A stretch of DNA of 64,000 nucleotides from Mesorhizobium loti (GTDB lineage: Bacteria > Pseudomonadota > Alphaproteobacteria > Rhizobiales > Rhizobiaceae): positions 186,001 to 250,000 of the forward strand of contig AP017606.1 in the NCBI GenBank assembly GCA_002356515.1, read 5' to 3'. The translations under genes and the position numbers were made by a program. The notes below the pieces were generated by a model. That model saw nothing but the letters and a program-made list of their open reading frames with translations. It was not told the origin of the DNA and searched no databases. Below are positions 55,429-63,982 of the stretch, piece by piece (position 1 is the stretch's first letter; each line of letters starts with the position of its first letter).

Positions 55429-56346
55429 TTGTTTCTAGATAGTTATACGAAAGGGCTTCTTTTTGTCACGATCTCTGCAGTCGCGTGGAGCACCGCAGGG
55501 CTGTTCGTCAGAGTTCTGCCACTTGACGCTTGGACAATTTTGTTCTGGCGCAGCCTGTTTGCAGCGGCTTTCCTGGCAATTCACCTCTTTGTAGATGGGC
55601 CAAGACATAGCCTCCGCCCAACAGCGCGAGGGGTGATTGTTGCAGCCTCGTTGGCAATCGCCCTGCTAGCGTTCATCCCCGCGTGTCAGTTAACCTCGAT
55701 CGCCAATGTAGCAGCCCTCTATGGGACGACACCGGTCTTCACGGCTATCCTGGGGTGGCTTTGGCTGGGAGAGAAAATTCATCCTGCGACCATGTTGGCA
55801 ATAGTAACGATGGCTGCAGGTGCCGGCGTGCTCGTCTGGGGCACAGGTCTAGACTCCGACTTTGTTGGCAACGCTCTTGCCGTCGCCATGACCTTCATGA
55901 CCGCGTTTGTTGCTGTGTGTATCCGCCGGCACCGCAAAGAATCGCTTCTGGCTTCTATCTGCGCGGCCAACGTTTTCGTCTCACTGGTCAGCTTGTGCTT
56001 CGCTGCGCCGCTATCACCAAGTCTGAAACATCTGGCATATCTTGCGCTTTTTGGCCTGGTGCAAGTGGGATTGGCTTTTGTGTTCTATTCGGCTGGCGCT
56101 CGTCGCGTTCCAGCTTCGCAAGCCTCCTTGATTGGAGCGCTAGAAACGCCGCTCGCTCCATTTTGGGTGTGGCTCGCATTCGGCGAAACACCCTCCGTGT
56201 CGACCCTCGTTGGGGGTGGGATCATTACTGCATCAACAGTTGGATACCTTCTAGCGATGGCCGGACTCGCGGCACGTAACGCTGACGTTTGGCCGTCTCA
56301 GGAGTTGCAGGAAGGCGTGAAAAAGGAAGCTAAGCTCAATGAATAA
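55429..56346 (+). CDS. EamA/DMT-family transporter
   Basis: 305 residues from a TTG at 55429 (AGAGG nine bases before), 20 bases after the racemase gene. About ten hydrophobic segments are visible in two EamA repeats: GLLFVTISAVAWSTAGLFVR, TARGVIVAASLAIALLAFIP, and PFWVWLAFGETPSVSTLVGG with GWLWLGE/FGETP motifs. These export or import metabolites such as amino acids. It ends overlapping the HAD gene (ATG within stop region), so alr, transporter and phosphatase form one operon. Direction and cargo unknown. Confidence 0.85.
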   Translation: MFLDSYTKGLLFVTISAVAWSTAGLFVRVLPLDAWTILFWRSLFAAAFLAIHLFVDGPRHSLRPTARGVIVAASLAIALLAFIPACQLTSIANVAALYGTTPVFTAILGWLWLGEKIHPATMLAIVTMAAGAGVLVWGTGLDSDFVGNALAVAMTFMTAFVAVCIRRHRKESLLASICAANVFVSLVSLCFAAPLSPSLKHLAYLALFGLVQVGLAFVFYSAGARRVPASQASLIGALETPLAPFWVWLAFGETPSVSTLVGGGIITASTVGYLLAMAGLAARNADVWPSQELQEGVKKEAKLNE

Positions 56347-57214
56347 TTTGCAAGCGCCAATCATAATAGAAGGCATTGCGGCGGTCATAGAAAAGTATCG
56401 TGCCGTCATTCTTGATCTATGGGGTGTCTTACACGACGGGAACGTTGCCTCTCCTCACGCGATCACTGCCCTGGATGCTTTGCGAAACAAGAAGATTGAT
56501 ATCTGTCTCCTGTCGAACTCCCCCCGTCGTGCCTACCAGGTCGCTAAACACTTAAAGTCGATGGGAATAGAGCCATCTCAATATAACTATATTGTCACAT
56601 CTGGAGAGCTGGTTTACAAGGCGCTGGAAAATGCCTCAGACGACTGGCATAGAGCACTAGCAGCTCGCTACTTCCATATCGGACCACCTGAGCTGGCGGG
56701 CTTGCTCCGGGGGTTAGATCGGTTCGAGGTCTTTTCACCTCGGGACGCCGACTTTATTTTAACCACTGGGGGGAGCACTCAGCCGCCAGATGAAGTTGCG
56801 GCACTGTTGAAGGAATGTGCTTCGCGCAAACTTCCAATGGTCTGCGCGAATCCCGATCTGGTCGTTCTAGTTGGCGATCAACTTGTTGTTTGTGCGGGGG
56901 CGCTCGCCGAGCAATACGAAGCGTTGGGAGGGGAGGTTTTCTATCATGGAAAGCCGTATTCATCGGCTTACCGAAGCGCCCTCGACCTCCTCGGCTACGA
57001 AAGACATGAAGTGCTCGCAGTGGGTGATTCGCTACGGACCGACGTTGCGGGTGGTCGAAACGAGGGTATGGACGTGCTCTTCATCGCCAGCGGCATACAT
57101 AGGGACGCTGCTGATGACTTCAAAGCGGGCAAATTCCCCAGTGCGCTGCTCCAACAGGTCTTTGCCGGAGAACCAGTCGTTCCCACGTTCGCTGCTTCCC
57201 AATTTAGGTGGTAG
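56339..57214 (+). CDS. HAD-superfamily class IIA hydrolase (TIGR01459-type)
   Basis: 291 residues with AGGAAG before ATG 56339. AVILDLWGVLHDGNVASPHA is motif I (the nucleophile Asp and the 'WGVLHDG' signature of the TIGR01459 group); ICLLSNSPRRA is motif II; GEVFYHGKPYSSAYRSAL has the conserved Lys; VLAVGDSLRTDVAGG is motif IV. Cap type IIA. It is likely a sugar- or nucleotide-phosphate phosphatase; relatives sit in many small metabolic clusters. Third gene of the operon; the short gap to the next gene is a divergent junction. Confidence 0.88.
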   Translation: MNNLQAPIIIEGIAAVIEKYRAVILDLWGVLHDGNVASPHAITALDALRNKKIDICLLSNSPRRAYQVAKHLKSMGIEPSQYNYIVTSGELVYKALENASDDWHRALAARYFHIGPPELAGLLRGLDRFEVFSPRDADFILTTGGSTQPPDEVAALLKECASRKLPMVCANPDLVVLVGDQLVVCAGALAEQYEALGGEVFYHGKPYSSAYRSALDLLGYERHEVLAVGDSLRTDVAGGRNEGMDVLFIASGIHRDAADDFKAGKFPSALLQQVFAGEPVVPTFAASQFRW

Positions 57215-57549
57215 GAGAGGAAAGGTGACGAGAACGACCACCCTTGGCAAGTTAATTGATTTCAAGGATGATCTCGATTTGAGAATCTGAGCCGACGGAT
57301 TTGGACAACCACGGTGCGCGTCGATATAGAGTTTTTCACGATGCCGCCCGGATCAGTTCCACCGCGGCCGAATACTTGGTCACGGTTCTCAAGCGTCTAC
57401 GCAGCAGGTTGAACTTGATGGATGGCTGGCGAGAGCAATTCGAGGGTCGCCCCAGGTGAGCGATTGGGCCTCCTCGACAGTCCTCATCGATGAGGCCACG
57501 GGTCGCATCTCGAAAGCCGTACTCGCGGAAGTCTATCGGTAGTGGATGC
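57215..57549. other. Convergent gap with a short unidentified remnant
   Basis: Between the HAD gene (plus) and the enolase gene (minus). A plus-strand frame near 57455-57545 reads DWASSTVLIDEATGRISKAV, then LAEVYR, then stop, like the end of some protein, but I cannot name it. No terminator is obvious. Confidence 0.35.
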
Positions 57550-58698
57550 CTATGTGCATGAAGCCCAGAGGTACGGTTCGATGTTTCGTTTTATAAGAAC
57601 TGCTCCAAGTCCGGGCCCGTTGGGCATTTCAAAGTATCCAGAACTGATCGACGGCGGATTCTCAAGAACCTCAACATATCCGTCATCCGCCTTAAAAGCA
57701 GGATAATGCTCGTGGATCATAAAATTCGTGATATTAGCCTCAAGCTGGAGCGTTGCAGTTTCAATTAGGCTGCTTCCGCACACATGTGGAGCTACACGCA
57801 TATTGTATGCTTCTGCCATTGCGCAAATCTTCTTCGTCTCCATCAAGCCTCCCGCCGTTCCAATATCAGGCTGGATAATCCCGCAAGCCTGCAACTCGAA
57901 GATCTTACGGAACCCAAATCTGGTATAGACACGTTCTCCAACCGCTATCGGCAAGGGAATTTGTTCCGAAATTACTTTCAGCGCCCCGTTGTCGAATGGA
58001 TCGCATGGCTCTTCTACAAAGCAAATATCGAGCTCACCGATTTTTCGGCAAAACCGAATCGTCTCATCGGTAGTCAAGCCCCCACTGAGATCGACCATGA
58101 GCTCAATTTCGGGCCCGGCCGCATCACGGACAGCCTTGACCCGGCGGTATGCAAGCTCAATTGCTTCGGCGGACATCGATCGTCGTGTCACGTGCTGTAA
58201 AGCCGAGCCGACCCGCTGTGCCAAAGGGTAGAATTTGAGCGCCCCATACCCCTCCTTCAGAGGGCGTTCTACCGCCCGGGCAAATTCGTCCGGCGTGTCA
58301 GCCGCACCGTACCAACCGTTCGCGTAGGCGCGCACACGGTCCCGGATTTTTCCGCCGAAAAGCTCATAAACGGGGACCCCGAGACATTTGCCTTTGATGT
58401 CCCACAGAGCCTGCTCTATCGCGCTGATGCCGGCAAAGATAATCGCACCACCATTCTTTGCCCAAAATGAATGATCATACATTGTTGACCACAGCTCTTC
58501 GATCCGAGATGGGTCTTTGCCGATTAAGAATCTTTCCGAGAGATCCTTGATCATCCCTGCCGCTGCGGTCCCGCCAACGCCATAGGCTATTCCCGCCTCG
58601 CCAGCCCCCGTTATGCCTTCGTCCGTCGAGATTTCAACCAAGACAGGATGGAGGCGGCCAGATTTGAGCAAATAGATATTTACACCAGTAATTTTCAT
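57550..58698 (-). CDS. Mandelate racemase/muconate lactonizing (enolase superfamily) enzyme
   Basis: 382 residues from ATG 58698. The capping domain starts MKITGVNIYLLKSGRLHPVL. Metal ligands are D in ELMVDLSGG, E in CFVEEPCDP and E in IAVGERVYT. A general base His lies in RVAPHVCGSSLIETA, with Lys in GYGALKFYP. This is the mandelate-racemase subgroup, whose members dehydrate sugar acids or racemise alpha-hydroxy or amino acids. It is 28 bases after the C45 gene in one operon, under a palindromic operator. The substrate cannot be told; the nearby peptidase-like enzyme favours an acyl or amino-acid derivative. Confidence 0.85.
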   Translation of the reverse strand: MKITGVNIYLLKSGRLHPVLVEISTDEGITGAGEAGIAYGVGGTAAAGMIKDLSERFLIGKDPSRIEELWSTMYDHSFWAKNGGAIIFAGISAIEQALWDIKGKCLGVPVYELFGGKIRDRVRAYANGWYGAADTPDEFARAVERPLKEGYGALKFYPLAQRVGSALQHVTRRSMSAEAIELAYRRVKAVRDAAGPEIELMVDLSGGLTTDETIRFCRKIGELDICFVEEPCDPFDNGALKVISEQIPLPIAVGERVYTRFGFRKIFELQACGIIQPDIGTAGGLMETKKICAMAEAYNMRVAPHVCGSSLIETATLQLEANITNFMIHEHYPAFKADDGYVEVLENPPSISSGYFEMPNGPGLGAVLIKRNIEPYLWASCT

Positions 58699-58726
58699 AG
58701 TCGCCTCGCAATCCGATGGTGTGAGC

Positions 58727-59758
58727 TTAAAGGCTGATGCGCTGATACTCGGTCGCTGTGGGCATTCCTCGAACCAGAAACAAGGTTCTGTTCCGGCACT
58801 GCATGACGACCGAAAAGGCCGTCTGAGTCGGCTCACGCAAAGAGGTCTGCTTGCAGACCGAGTCAGGTGCATTGGTCCGATCCCGAAGAATATCCATGAC
58901 CTCGCAGGCGTCTGCGCAGCCTGCTTCTCGCATCTTCAGAACCTCGAGGCGCTTCTGGCTCGACGGATATTGCCTGGCCAAAAGCTCAGCATCTTCGTCA
59001 GCGCGAATTTGATCATTCAAGGCATGATTGGTGTGAGCAAGGAATGAACCTGATCTGCACACCGACACGCCATGTCTCGCAGAGACCTCTATCGAGGCGA
59101 TTTTGTTTGACGCATCGCCGAAAAGATATGCCCGACCAGCCATATGCGGCAGCGACTTTGCCGCTTCGACTGCTGCATTCACGTCCGGGCAGCCAAGAAA
59201 AACGCGGCGAACGATTTGGCTTGGAATTCCATCGCAACGTGACTTCAAGACAAGGTCATTGTTGACGAAACCAAAGCCCGCTCGGTTGAACCCTACCCAA
59301 CCGAGGGCACCTACGGCTGCCACGGTGGCGAATTCGAAGCCACTTGTACCGACATGAATGAAAAGGGCCTGTTCCACATCGCTCCCGAGCGGCCCGTCCC
59401 AGTTCTGTGCAATCAGCGCTCCGTCACGCGTTTGCACTGCCAGACCACTGCAGCCCGTCGCCGTAGGCGACGCAAGAAGTTCAAATGAGCTGCGCAGGAC
59501 GATACCCGACACCTCGCGGCCGGCACCGTCTGCGATTCCGCGCAACTCGGTTCCAACATGAGGAGCCATCACATCGATCGTCGCCAGAACATCGCTGGCG
59601 CGCTTGTGTGCTTGGGACAAATCCGCGGCTGACAAGGATGCTAAACGACGGTCCAAGGCCTGACTGATTAGGTCAGCGAACCGATTGCCATGCTGAAAAC
59701 CACGTTCGTATGGAGATCCCGACAATACCATAATTGGAATAGGTAGCGCAAACGCCAT
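58727..59758 (-). CDS. C45-family (isopenicillin N acyltransferase-like) hydrolase
   Basis: 343 residues. The likely autoprocessing Gly102-Cys103 pair lies in PTATGCSGLAVQTRDGALIA, followed by QNWDGPLG. VGALGWVGFNRAGFGFVNND and LAHTNHALNDQ fit the C45 Ntn-hydrolase core. These proenzymes cut themselves before the Cys, which then hydrolyses or transfers N-acyl groups. Penicillin acyltransferase and beta-alanyl-dopamine hydrolase are relatives. First gene of the two-gene operon with the enolase enzyme; the palindrome at 59812-59832 is 54 bases upstream. An N-acyl amino acid substrate is a reasonable guess. Confidence 0.82.
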   Translation of the reverse strand: MAFALPIPIMVLSGSPYERGFQHGNRFADLISQALDRRLASLSAADLSQAHKRASDVLATIDVMAPHVGTELRGIADGAGREVSGIVLRSSFELLASPTATGCSGLAVQTRDGALIAQNWDGPLGSDVEQALFIHVGTSGFEFATVAAVGALGWVGFNRAGFGFVNNDLVLKSRCDGIPSQIVRRVFLGCPDVNAAVEAAKSLPHMAGRAYLFGDASNKIASIEVSARHGVSVCRSGSFLAHTNHALNDQIRADEDAELLARQYPSSQKRLEVLKMREAGCADACEVMDILRDRTNAPDSVCKQTSLREPTQTAFSVVMQCRNRTLFLVRGMPTATEYQRISL

Positions 59759-59811
59759 CGTAATCGCGGCCTTTGTCAGTACGAAAATTACTAGCCTGTC
59801 TTAGCCCTCCA

Positions 59812-59832
59812 AATTTTCTTGTCAAGAAAATT
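59812..59832 (-). promoter_or_regulatory. Operator of the C45-enolase operon (palindrome overlapping TTGACA)
   Basis: AATTTTCTTG, one base, CAAGAAAATT: a perfect 21-bp palindrome. Read toward the C45 gene it contains TTGACA, a perfect -35 hexamer, with TAAGAC 16 bases further on. It recurs at 61150-61166 before the other operon. Confidence 0.7.
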
Positions 59833-61004
59833 CAAGTGTCGCCTGCAACTTGGGCTAGTGCGCTGATCTCCTTGACCAGACCACTACGCCAGGCGCCCTC
59901 CTTTTCCATCTCTTCAAAAACCTGGCGGGACTTTGCGCGCCACGCCTTTACCCCGACATTACACAAAACCGCTCCGTCCTCCTCCAATAGGGCAGGCAAA
60001 AGATCACACGTGTGGCCAAGCAAATTCGAACAAAATTCTGCAGCCTCGATGGCAGCTTGTTCCAGCCCGGTTTGAATGTGCGGAGCGAGAATTTGATAAC
60101 GCTGTAGGTTCATTGCAAATGTCAGGTCGAGCGGCCGGTAGTCCAATGCTGTCATGAACCGAGCAAATCGCGTGAAACGCATGCTCACAACATGACTGAG
60201 ATTGGTAATCATCGCTGAAAATTTGCCGTCCTGGAGCGCGTCCCCCACCTCATTCCACGGGACAACTACAGGTCGGCAGCCCATAATCTCGAGATAACGG
60301 AACATGGTATCGTTTTCAGGGCACCTTATGGGCAAGTCTCTTAGGTCATCCGGAGATAAGATAGGGGTCCGCGATAACAAAACTAGGGAAGGGCCCCGCT
60401 TCCACTTCAAGCTCGGATTTAGAAGTTCGACCGAATTGCTTCGGAGAGCCTGCCTGACTTCTCGATCAAACAAGGAGCTCTCCGAAAATCGTTCCAGATG
60501 CTTTTCATCGTCGAAGCAAAACGGGAGTGATGCTAGTTTGACGGGATCCGAATAGTGCTGAAAAAACCCCAGGCTTTCGACAAAAATGTCAATAATTCCA
60601 TTGACGAGGGCTCGCACTTGAGTTTCAGCGGGACCAAGTTGGCCCCCGGGAAATACCGAAATCGCAAGATCGTATCCTGTTTTTTGGCTGACTAGGGACG
60701 AGAACATCTCGATAGCTCTGCCCTCAGGATCCCAAGACGGTACCAGAGTGCCCAAACAACGCGGCATTTCAGAATCCGACTGAAGAAAATATTGCGCTGA
60801 TCGGTCCAATTCCAGGCCGAAACGCACTAAAGCTGCGATCGACGCCGGGGCCTTTCCCGTTTCAAGCTTCGATAGCTGCGACACAGACATGCCGACCTTT
60901 CCAGCGAGGGCCTCGAGACTAAGGCTCTTGGCCTTCCGGGCCTCGCGCAGCCGCTTTCCAACCATGCCATTGATCTGTTTTTCCACTTCGGATCTTGCGT
61001 CCAT
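59832..61004 (-). CDS. XRE helix-turn-helix fused to a TRAP DctP-type ligand domain
   Basis: 390 residues from ATG 61004 (AGGAGCGG upstream). Residues ~10-65 are a Cro/C1 domain: RLREARKAKSLSLEALAGKV, then GMSVSQLSKLETGKAPASIA. From ~80 on the protein is a DctP-like periplasmic-binding fold: LAISVFPGGQLGPAETQVRA, then LVNGIIDIFVESLGFF, LRDLPIRCPENDTMFRYLEI and MGCRPVVVPWNEVGDALQDG. No signal peptide and no transporter genes are near, so the solute-binding domain serves as the regulator's sensor in the cytoplasm. It lies between two operons, each preceded by the same palindrome. It is probably the ligand-responsive repressor of both. Confidence 0.85.
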   Translation of the reverse strand: MDARSEVEKQINGMVGKRLREARKAKSLSLEALAGKVGMSVSQLSKLETGKAPASIAALVRFGLELDRSAQYFLQSDSEMPRCLGTLVPSWDPEGRAIEMFSSLVSQKTGYDLAISVFPGGQLGPAETQVRALVNGIIDIFVESLGFFQHYSDPVKLASLPFCFDDEKHLERFSESSLFDREVRQALRSNSVELLNPSLKWKRGPSLVLLSRTPILSPDDLRDLPIRCPENDTMFRYLEIMGCRPVVVPWNEVGDALQDGKFSAMITNLSHVVSMRFTRFARFMTALDYRPLDLTFAMNLQRYQILAPHIQTGLEQAAIEAAEFCSNLLGHTCDLLPALLEEDGAVLCNVGVKAWRAKSRQVFEEMEKEGAWRSGLVKEISALAQVAGDT

Positions 61005-61149
61005 TACCGCTCCTGCGCGCTTGCTTCGATCGCGGCCGCTACACTGCACCTAACGCGTGTGGGGGAAGGCAGGGGAAATCTCTGGGCCGCTTTGTTCACC
61101 CCTAACACGTCCCGATCGGAAAAAACAGATGGTAGCAGATGCACAAGAA

Positions 61150-61166
61150 TTTTCTTGACAAGAAAA
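61150..61166 (+). promoter_or_regulatory. Operator of the M24-hydrolase operon (palindrome overlapping TTGACA)
   Basis: TTTTCTTG, one base, CAAGAAAA (17 bp), nearly identical to the 21-bp palindrome at 59812. Read toward the M24 gene it contains TTGACA. It lies 74 bases before the start at 61241 and about 145 bases before the regulator start on the other strand. Confidence 0.7.
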
Positions 61167-61240
61167 TAAAGTCATGTGCCCATAGGCGGCATCAAGGCCC
61201 GTGATCGACACAGCGCCATACTTAGAGAGAAGATAAAGCC

Positions 61241-62395
61241 GTGACTGGACGGAATATGGCGTTTTCGCCTCAAGAATATCGAGAAAGGCTGGCAAAGGTC
61301 CAAAACGCCATTCAACAGCGCGGGATGGTTGGCCTGCTCGTGCATTCGCCGCATAATATCTGCTATCTCACCGGCTATCACACCTCGGGCTTTTTCGCTT
61401 ACCAGGTCCTGTTCGTCCCCGCCGACGGCGAGCCGCTGTTATTGGTCCGTGAACTGGAACGGACCAATGCTGACGAGTATTCATGGCTGGCTCTCGACCG
61501 GCAGGCCGTTTATCTCGACAACGAAGATCCGGCTTCCGTGACGGGTCGGTGGTTGGCTGAACTTGGATGGACGGCAGCCAGCGACCCAATCGGTGTCGAA
61601 AAAACCTGCTTCAATTTGGCAGTAAGAGACTACGAGGAGCTTTGCCATGCTGCGAGGCCGAATAAAGTAGTCGATGGGTCAGGTATCGTCGGTCGCGTGC
61701 GGCTCATCAAATCGTCGCAGGAGATCGCTTATGCGCGTCGAGCTGCCGAAATAACCGACATTGCGATGCGTACAGGACTTGAGGCCCTCGCCGTCGGGAA
61801 AGAAGAACTCGAAATCGCAGCGGCGATCCAGGAACAACAAGTCCTAGGCGGTTCCGAGTACACAAGCCTGCCGAACTACCTTTCATCTGGTTATAGAATG
61901 AGGATCGGTCATGCCACGCCGACCGAGAAGGTGATCGAGGCCGGCGACCTCCTCAAATTCGAGATCACCAGTTGCGTGAAGCGTTACAGCGCAGCGATGA
62001 TGCGCACTGCGGTGATGGGCGCGCCGAGTGCCGAAATTGCTCAGGCCGCTGATCTGCTGATAAGCTGCCAGGACCGTGCCTTCAGCATCATGAAGCCAGG
62101 CGCAATTGCTGGCGAAGTCGACGCGGCCGTACGTCAACCGGTCTTAGAGGCAGGACTTCGGAAAACCTATTATCCGCGTGTTGGCTATTCCTTGGGCATC
62201 GGCTTCCCCCCCGTTTCCGGTGAGTGGGAAGTATGCGACTTCATGGCAGGCGATACTTGGCTGCTCCAGGCGGGGATGATCTTTCACATGCTCGTCAATG
62301 CCAACGGCATCTCCTTCAGCGAGACTATTCTGGTGACGGAAACGGGTTCGGAACGCCTGACTTCCCTGCCGCGGGAGCTGTACATTGCCCAATAA
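61241..62395 (+). CDS. M24 (Xaa-Pro peptidase/creatinase-like) hydrolase
   Basis: 384 residues from GTG 61241 (ATG 61256 also possible). N-terminal creatinase domain (GLLVHSPHNICYLTGYHTSG), then the pita-bread C-terminal domain: RIGHATPTEKVIEAGDLLKF, YPRVGYSLGIGFPPVSGEWE and the ISFSETILVTETG end. The dinuclear-metal aspartates of true aminopeptidases are replaced: E241 and A251 stand where two Asp are expected, while H224 and E361 remain. That pattern occurs in creatinase and ectoine hydrolase-type enzymes, which cleave C-N bonds without metal. So an amide or ectoine-like substrate is more likely than a peptide. First gene of an operon with the imidazolonepropionase-like gene. Confidence 0.82.
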   Translation: MTGRNMAFSPQEYRERLAKVQNAIQQRGMVGLLVHSPHNICYLTGYHTSGFFAYQVLFVPADGEPLLLVRELERTNADEYSWLALDRQAVYLDNEDPASVTGRWLAELGWTAASDPIGVEKTCFNLAVRDYEELCHAARPNKVVDGSGIVGRVRLIKSSQEIAYARRAAEITDIAMRTGLEALAVGKEELEIAAAIQEQQVLGGSEYTSLPNYLSSGYRMRIGHATPTEKVIEAGDLLKFEITSCVKRYSAAMMRTAVMGAPSAEIAQAADLLISCQDRAFSIMKPGAIAGEVDAAVRQPVLEAGLRKTYYPRVGYSLGIGFPPVSGEWEVCDFMAGDTWLLQAGMIFHMLVNANGISFSETILVTETGSERLTSLPRELYIAQ

Positions 62396-63704
62396 CCCCA
62401 CCACGTCGACCAGCGCCACTTCCGGCCCGAATTCCAATCTTCGGAAGGGCGAGGCTGGCGGGCTGCTGATCACGAACATTGCGGAACTAACACCCCTCGA
62501 TGAATTCGGGCCGGGTCCTCAGAGAGGTGGCCTGAAACACCTAAAGTCGATCAGGAACGCTGCAATCCATGTCGTTGACGGACGGATAAGGGATTTTGGG
62601 CCTGCCGAACGAGTGGCGGTCGGATTGCCGAAGGGAGCAGAGCCTAGAGTTCTTGATGCAGCCGGAGGCGCGGTGGTACCTGGTTTCGTCGACTGCCATA
62701 CCCACCTGCTCTATAGCGGTTCGCGGGCCGACGAGTACCCAATGCGGGTCGCGGGCGCTAGTTATGGCGAAATTAGTTCCAGGGGCGGCGGCGTCACCCG
62801 CACAATTCGCGAAAGCAGTGACGCAACCTCAAGCGAACTCAAGCAGGCGTTGACGGTACGGCTGGCGAAGGCGTTGCTGAATGGGACAACGACTGCGGAG
62901 ATCAAAACCGGTTACTGGGTCGACCCGGAAGGAGAAGGCGCGGCGCTGGGTATCATCGCCGAAGTCTCAGCGTCTCAGCCAGTCGATCTCGTTCAGACGT
63001 TCCATGTCGCGTTGGGCACGCCGGCACGATTTGGTGGAGCTGGGGAATATGCCAGATACGTCATCGACTACGTTCTACCGTCCGTTGCCTCCCATGCACG
63101 CTTCTGCGACGTCGTTTGCGATGTCGGGGCCTTCTCGCACGATGAGGCGCGGCAAATATTGCACGCAGCGGGCAGGCGCGGTTTAAACTTCAAGATTCAC
63201 GCCGATGAATTTTCCGCCGCCGGCGGTGCCGAACTCGCAGCTGAGCTTGGCGCTGTTTCAGCCGATCATTTATGCTTCCTGGGAAAAGACACTGCCCAAA
63301 CGCTGGCCAAGGCACAAACGGTTGCCGTCTTGCTTCCGGCGACGTGTCACTATCTGCTTGCTCCCAAGTTCGCGGACGCCCGCCACCTCATTGACGGCGG
63401 AGTAGCGATAGCGCTCGGGACAGATCATGGGCCAGGCAGTCCGACCCTTTCAATGCCGTTCGTCATGGGTCTGGCATGTTCCTGGTTGCGAATGGATCCG
63501 GCCGAGGCGCTGGTCGCGGCGACGTGTAACGCCGCCCACGCCATCGGAGCCGCCTCAACTGCGGGCCAAATAGCGATCGGGCGCCCAGCGGACCTGGTGG
63601 TCCTAAAGACGCCGACCTATCGAGATCTAGCATATTTGATCGACCAAAACTTGATCCGATACACCCTTAAGGACGGCGCTGTCTTCGGCAAGCACATAAA
63701 ATAA
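62385..63704 (+). CDS. Imidazolonepropionase-like amidohydrolase
   Basis: 439 residues, start TTG 62385 overlapping the previous stop, GGGAG eight bases upstream. VPGFVDCHTHLLYSGSRADE is the first metal site, followed by MRVAGASYGEISSRGGGVTR. LNFKIHADEFSAAGGAELAA and LGTDHGPGSPTLSMPFVMGL are the other metal-site motifs (usual members read GTDLNPG). HutI opens the ring of 4-imidazolone-5-propionate in histidine breakdown. With no hutH/hutU/hutG beside it, a related cyclic amide is at least as likely. The extra N-terminal ~35 residues are Ser/Thr-rich. Coupled to the M24 hydrolase. Confidence 0.85.
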   Translation: MPNNPTTSTSATSGPNSNLRKGEAGGLLITNIAELTPLDEFGPGPQRGGLKHLKSIRNAAIHVVDGRIRDFGPAERVAVGLPKGAEPRVLDAAGGAVVPGFVDCHTHLLYSGSRADEYPMRVAGASYGEISSRGGGVTRTIRESSDATSSELKQALTVRLAKALLNGTTTAEIKTGYWVDPEGEGAALGIIAEVSASQPVDLVQTFHVALGTPARFGGAGEYARYVIDYVLPSVASHARFCDVVCDVGAFSHDEARQILHAAGRRGLNFKIHADEFSAAGGAELAAELGAVSADHLCFLGKDTAQTLAKAQTVAVLLPATCHYLLAPKFADARHLIDGGVAIALGTDHGPGSPTLSMPFVMGLACSWLRMDPAEALVAATCNAAHAIGAASTAGQIAIGRPADLVVLKTPTYRDLAYLIDQNLIRYTLKDGAVFGKHIK

Positions 63705-63727
63705 CAACTTCAACAAAGGGGAATAAA

Positions 63728-63982
63728 GTGGCCGTGCTGCTGCCCGTAACCCACCACTACAAATTGGCTCGTAAGCTGCCTGACAGGCGAACGCTGATCG
63801 AGGACGGGGTCGCTGTGCCGCCTGTGCTCTTGGCCCTCGAAGAGGCGGCCGGCTGCCAAAAAATAGGACGGCCCGCCGATTTCGTCGTCCTTGAGGCTGA
63901 GTCATATCGAGAGAATCCCATGCTTGATCGACCATCTGCTGGTCAAAACCACAATCAAGAAGGGAAAGTCTACCTGAACTGA
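63728..63982 (+). pseudogene. Shrunken duplicate of the amidohydrolase C-terminus
   Basis: 84 codons from GTG 63728: VAVLLPVTHHYKLARKLPDR, then RTLIEDGVAV matches VAVLLPATCHYLLAPKFADA, then RHLIDGGVAI of the preceding gene, then a deletion jumps to IGRPADFVVLEAESYRENPM, matching IGRPADLVVLKTPTYRDLAY. About 75 residues, including the metal-site Asp, are missing. It follows 23 bases after the intact gene. It is probably a decayed tandem copy. Confidence 0.8.

Noticed and set aside
62385..63704. Firm hutI assignment with histidine degradation
   Set aside because: hutH, hutU and hutG are not adjacent and the metal-site motif reads GTDHGPG rather than GTDLNPG, so the substrate is left open.
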